Source: Eubacterium sp.
GTDB lineage: Bacteria; Bacillota; Clostridia; Lachnospirales; Lachnospiraceae
Direction of reading: 5' to 3'
NCBI GenBank assembly: GCA_024697885.1
Contig: JAILSA010000236.1
Location: 1 to 7,592, forward strand
Length of the DNA: 7,592 bases
The notes under the pieces are model-generated. The model searched no databases and was not told the origin of the DNA. It saw nothing but the letters and a program-made list of their open reading frames with translations. This document shows, piece by piece, positions 6,432-7,592 of the stretch. A program made the translations under genes and the position numbers. Each line of letters starts with the position of its first letter. Position 1 is the first letter of the stretch.

Positions 6432-6626
6432 ATGGAATTAAGTGATGGAATGAGCATTGAAACCTATGCTTCTATTAACGCCGTTAATCAAATCATGCAA
6501 TCTGTGGGCACTGCCGTTTTAGACAAGTCCCTAGAGACTATGGAACAGCAGGGCGCAGCGATTACCAAAATGATGGAACAATCAGTCCACCCAAATCTCG
6601 GTGGCAGTTTTGACATGAGTATCTAA
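6432..6626 (+). CDS. YjfB-family small putative motility protein
   Basis: A 64-residue peptide matching the YjfB family, named 'putative motility protein' from Bacillus, where yjfB is, as I recall, under the flagellar sigma factor; the biochemical role is unknown. The supporting features are the short length, an all-helical N-terminal part rich in Ala, Gln and Met (about 8-50), and the characteristic C-terminal HPNLG at 53-57 followed by a short polar tail. There is no signal peptide or membrane segment. The ATG at 6432 has GGAGGT six bases upstream. The frame is open further back to 6318, but that would run through this gene's own promoter and that of the hydrolase, so the longer start is rejected. 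It has its own promoter and a strong terminator, so it is a complete one-gene unit. No flagellar or chemotaxis gene lies in the window. Confidence 0.85.
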   Translation: MELSDGMSIETYASINAVNQIMQSVGTAVLDKSLETMEQQGAAITKMMEQSVHPNLGGSFDMSI

Positions 6627-6641
6627 TAAACCAGAATATTT

Positions 6642-6674
6642 AAGGGCATATCCTTTTCGATATGCCCTTTTTTT
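6642..6674 (+). terminator. Intrinsic terminator of the YjfB-family gene
   Basis: GGGCATATC (6644-6652) pairs perfectly with GATATGCCC (6659-6667) around a six-base loop and is followed by seven Ts (6668-6674). Flanking AA/TTT can extend the stem. It lies 17 bases after the stop codon. In the opposite direction the stem is followed only by TTAAATATT, so it may also weakly stop the convergent ridA transcript, for which I see no separate terminator. Confidence 0.93.
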
Positions 6675-6689
6675 CATGGAAAAATTCCC

Positions 6690-7067
6690 TTATTTTGCTA
6701 CGATTGCCTCGATTTCAATCAAAACATCCTTTGGCAGTCTTGCCACTTCTACGCAGGAGCGGGCAGGGCACTCACCCTGGAAATACCTGGCATAGATCTC
6801 GTTGATGGTGGCAAAATCATCCATGTTCTTAATGAAGACTGTTGTCTTGATGGTATTTTCCACCTTGGCACCTGCTGCCTCAATCAAAGCCACCAGGTTG
6901 CCAATGGCCTGGTCTGCCTGGGCCTCAATGCCTCCCTCTACCAGCTGACCTGTGGCTGGGACAATAGGAATCACTCCAGAGGTAAAAATCATGTTTTCTG
7001 TCTCAATAGCCTGTGAGTATGGGCCGATGGCTGCTGGAGCCTGATCTGTTGCAATTACTTTTTTCAT
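6690..7067 (-). CDS. ridA: RidA (YjgF/YER057c/UK114) reactive imine deaminase
   Basis: RidA is a small trimeric cytoplasmic enzyme that hydrolyses reactive enamine/imine intermediates such as 2-aminoacrylate, made by PLP-dependent dehydratases, to the ketoacid and ammonia. The 125-residue product has the standard length and closely follows the archetype: the N-terminal APAAIGPYSQA, KTTVFIKNMDDFATIN, and the signature CPARSCVEVARLPKD followed by EIEAI. The active-site Arg (Arg103 in PARS), Cys105 and Glu120 are in place, which points to the deaminase-competent RidA subfamily. I chose the ATG at 7067 over an in-frame GTG at 7079, because AAAGGTG ends 11 bases upstream of the ATG and would overlap the GTG. 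It is transcribed alone, convergent with the YjfB gene and divergent from the thioesterase. Confidence 0.95.
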   Translation of the reverse strand: MKKVIATDQAPAAIGPYSQAIETENMIFTSGVIPIVPATGQLVEGGIEAQADQAIGNLVALIEAAGAKVENTIKTTVFIKNMDDFATINEIYARYFQGECPARSCVEVARLPKDVLIEIEAIVAK

Positions 7068-7103
7068 TCTATATAACACACCTTTCCTTAAATTTCTTAC
7101 TTC

Positions 7104-7132
7104 AGTATACTCCAGTCCCGGGAAAATTTCAC
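7104..7132 (-). promoter_or_regulatory. Probable ridA promoter
   Basis: On the minus strand TATACT (7109-7104, five of six) lies 17 bases from GTGAAA (7132-7127, four of six). The start site would be near 7097, about 30 bases before the ridA ATG. The -35 box directly abuts the promoter region of the divergent thioesterase gene. Confidence 0.6.
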
Positions 7133-7152
7133 TATTTTTTTGAGGACAAAAA

Positions 7153-7161
7153 TGTTATACT
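7153..7161 (+). promoter_or_regulatory. Probable extended -10 promoter of the thioesterase gene
   Basis: TGT followed by TATACT (7156-7161) is an extended -10 element, about 30 bases before the start codon. At the 17-base distance the -35 position (7133-7138) is only T/A-rich, so the element would depend on the TGn extension. Confidence 0.5.
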
Positions 7162-7191
7162 TACCTTATGTTATTGGAAGGAGATGTTTTT

Positions 7192-7592
7192 ATGTATACA
7201 CGCACTGACCGTGTTTCCTATAGTCGCATTGACAAGGACGGGCTCTTAGGCGTCTCTAATGTTATTGACTGCCTGCAGGACTGCGCCCTTTTTCACAGCG
7301 AGGATGTGGGTCATGGGGCCCTGGCCCTCCGGGAAAAAAACAGGGCTTGGCTTGTGAGTTCCTGGCATGTGGTCTTTCAGAGAAGGCCTGCCATGGGGGA
7401 GGATTTTTCCACCCACACCTGGGCCTACAAAATGAAGGGAATCTTCGGATCACGAAACTTTGTGATGGAGACCCCGGACAAGGAAGTCCTGGCCTATGCT
7501 GACTCCCGCTGGTTCTACTTTGACCAGTCCACGGGCCAGCCGGCCATGATTGAGCCAGAGGAAGCGGCGGCCTATCCATTGGAGTCCGCCTA
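7192..7592 (+). CDS. Acyl-ACP thioesterase, N-terminal part (runs off the window)
   Basis: This open frame continues past the right edge; 133 codons are visible. It resembles the N-terminal hotdog domain of acyl-ACP thioesterases (FatA/FatB-like), which release free fatty acids from acyl-carrier protein. Family landmarks are the opening VSYSRIDKDGLLGVSNVIDCLQDCALFH (about 8-35; shown here in its key positions Asp14, Gly17 and His35), AWLVSSWHVVF about 52-62, the GEDFSTHTW strand about 69-77, GSRNF about 86-90 and the SRWFYFD strand about 104-110. The catalytic residues sit in the second hotdog domain, which is outside the window, so activity cannot be judged. AAGGAG at 7178-7183 is eight bases before the ATG. 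In Gram-positive gut bacteria the role may be supply of free acids or membrane acyl balance (inference). An antisense open frame over the same region is a shadow. Confidence 0.85.
   Translation, partial: MYTRTDRVSYSRIDKDGLLGVSNVIDCLQDCALFHSEDVGHGALALREKNRAWLVSSWHVVFQRRPAMGEDFSTHTWAYKMKGIFGSRNFVMETPDKEVLAYADSRWFYFDQSTGQPAMIEPEEAAAYPLESA

Noticed and set aside
7262..7579. Minus-strand 105-codon frame at the right end
   Set aside because: It is antisense to the thioesterase reading frame that begins at 7192 with a good ribosome binding site; its Pro/Ser/Gly-rich product matches nothing known.

Overview
The window looks like a chromosomal stretch from a Gram-positive, low-to-moderate GC Clostridia-type bacterium, most likely a Lachnospiraceae relative. 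This rests on strong GGAGG-type ribosome binding sites, near-consensus sigma-A promoters, U-tract terminators, a GatCAB amidotransferase, a YjfB-family peptide, and a secreted protein with Ig-like repeats and a lysine-rich C-terminus. The family assignment is inference. I see no tRNA, rRNA, CRISPR array, insertion sequence or phage gene.

Layout: (1) 11-1765, minus strand: gatC then gatA of the Glu-tRNA(Gln) amidotransferase, with gatB expected just beyond the left edge. (2) 1786-1816: an intrinsic terminator wedged between gatC and the gene upstream. (3) 1849-4467, minus: an 872-residue secreted multidomain protein (lectin-like domain, three Ig-like domains, an unassigned beta-rich module, a Pro/Thr/Ser linker and a very lysine-rich tail), with its own promoter and a roughly 100-nt structured leader. 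(4) 4732-6364, minus: a secreted NlpC/P60 peptidoglycan hydrolase with two SH3b domains and a Ser/Gly repeat linker, carrying its own promoter and terminator. (5) 6373-6674, plus: a 64-residue YjfB-family peptide as a complete one-gene unit, transcribed divergently from the hydrolase. (6) 6690-7067, minus: a RidA imine deaminase. (7) 7192 to the right edge, plus: the first 133 codons of an acyl-ACP thioesterase, divergent from ridA.

The genes do not form one pathway. Two are housekeeping or metabolic-repair units (gatCA, ridA), one concerns acyl chains (thioesterase), and two encode cell-surface products (the Ig-like protein and the hydrolase). Most genes are single transcription units with recognisable promoters and terminators, and both divergent pairs have back-to-back promoters. 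The least explained parts are the Ig-like surface protein (its tail, its unassigned module and its leader RNA) and the missing promoter of gatCAB. I found no convincing new multi-gene system.
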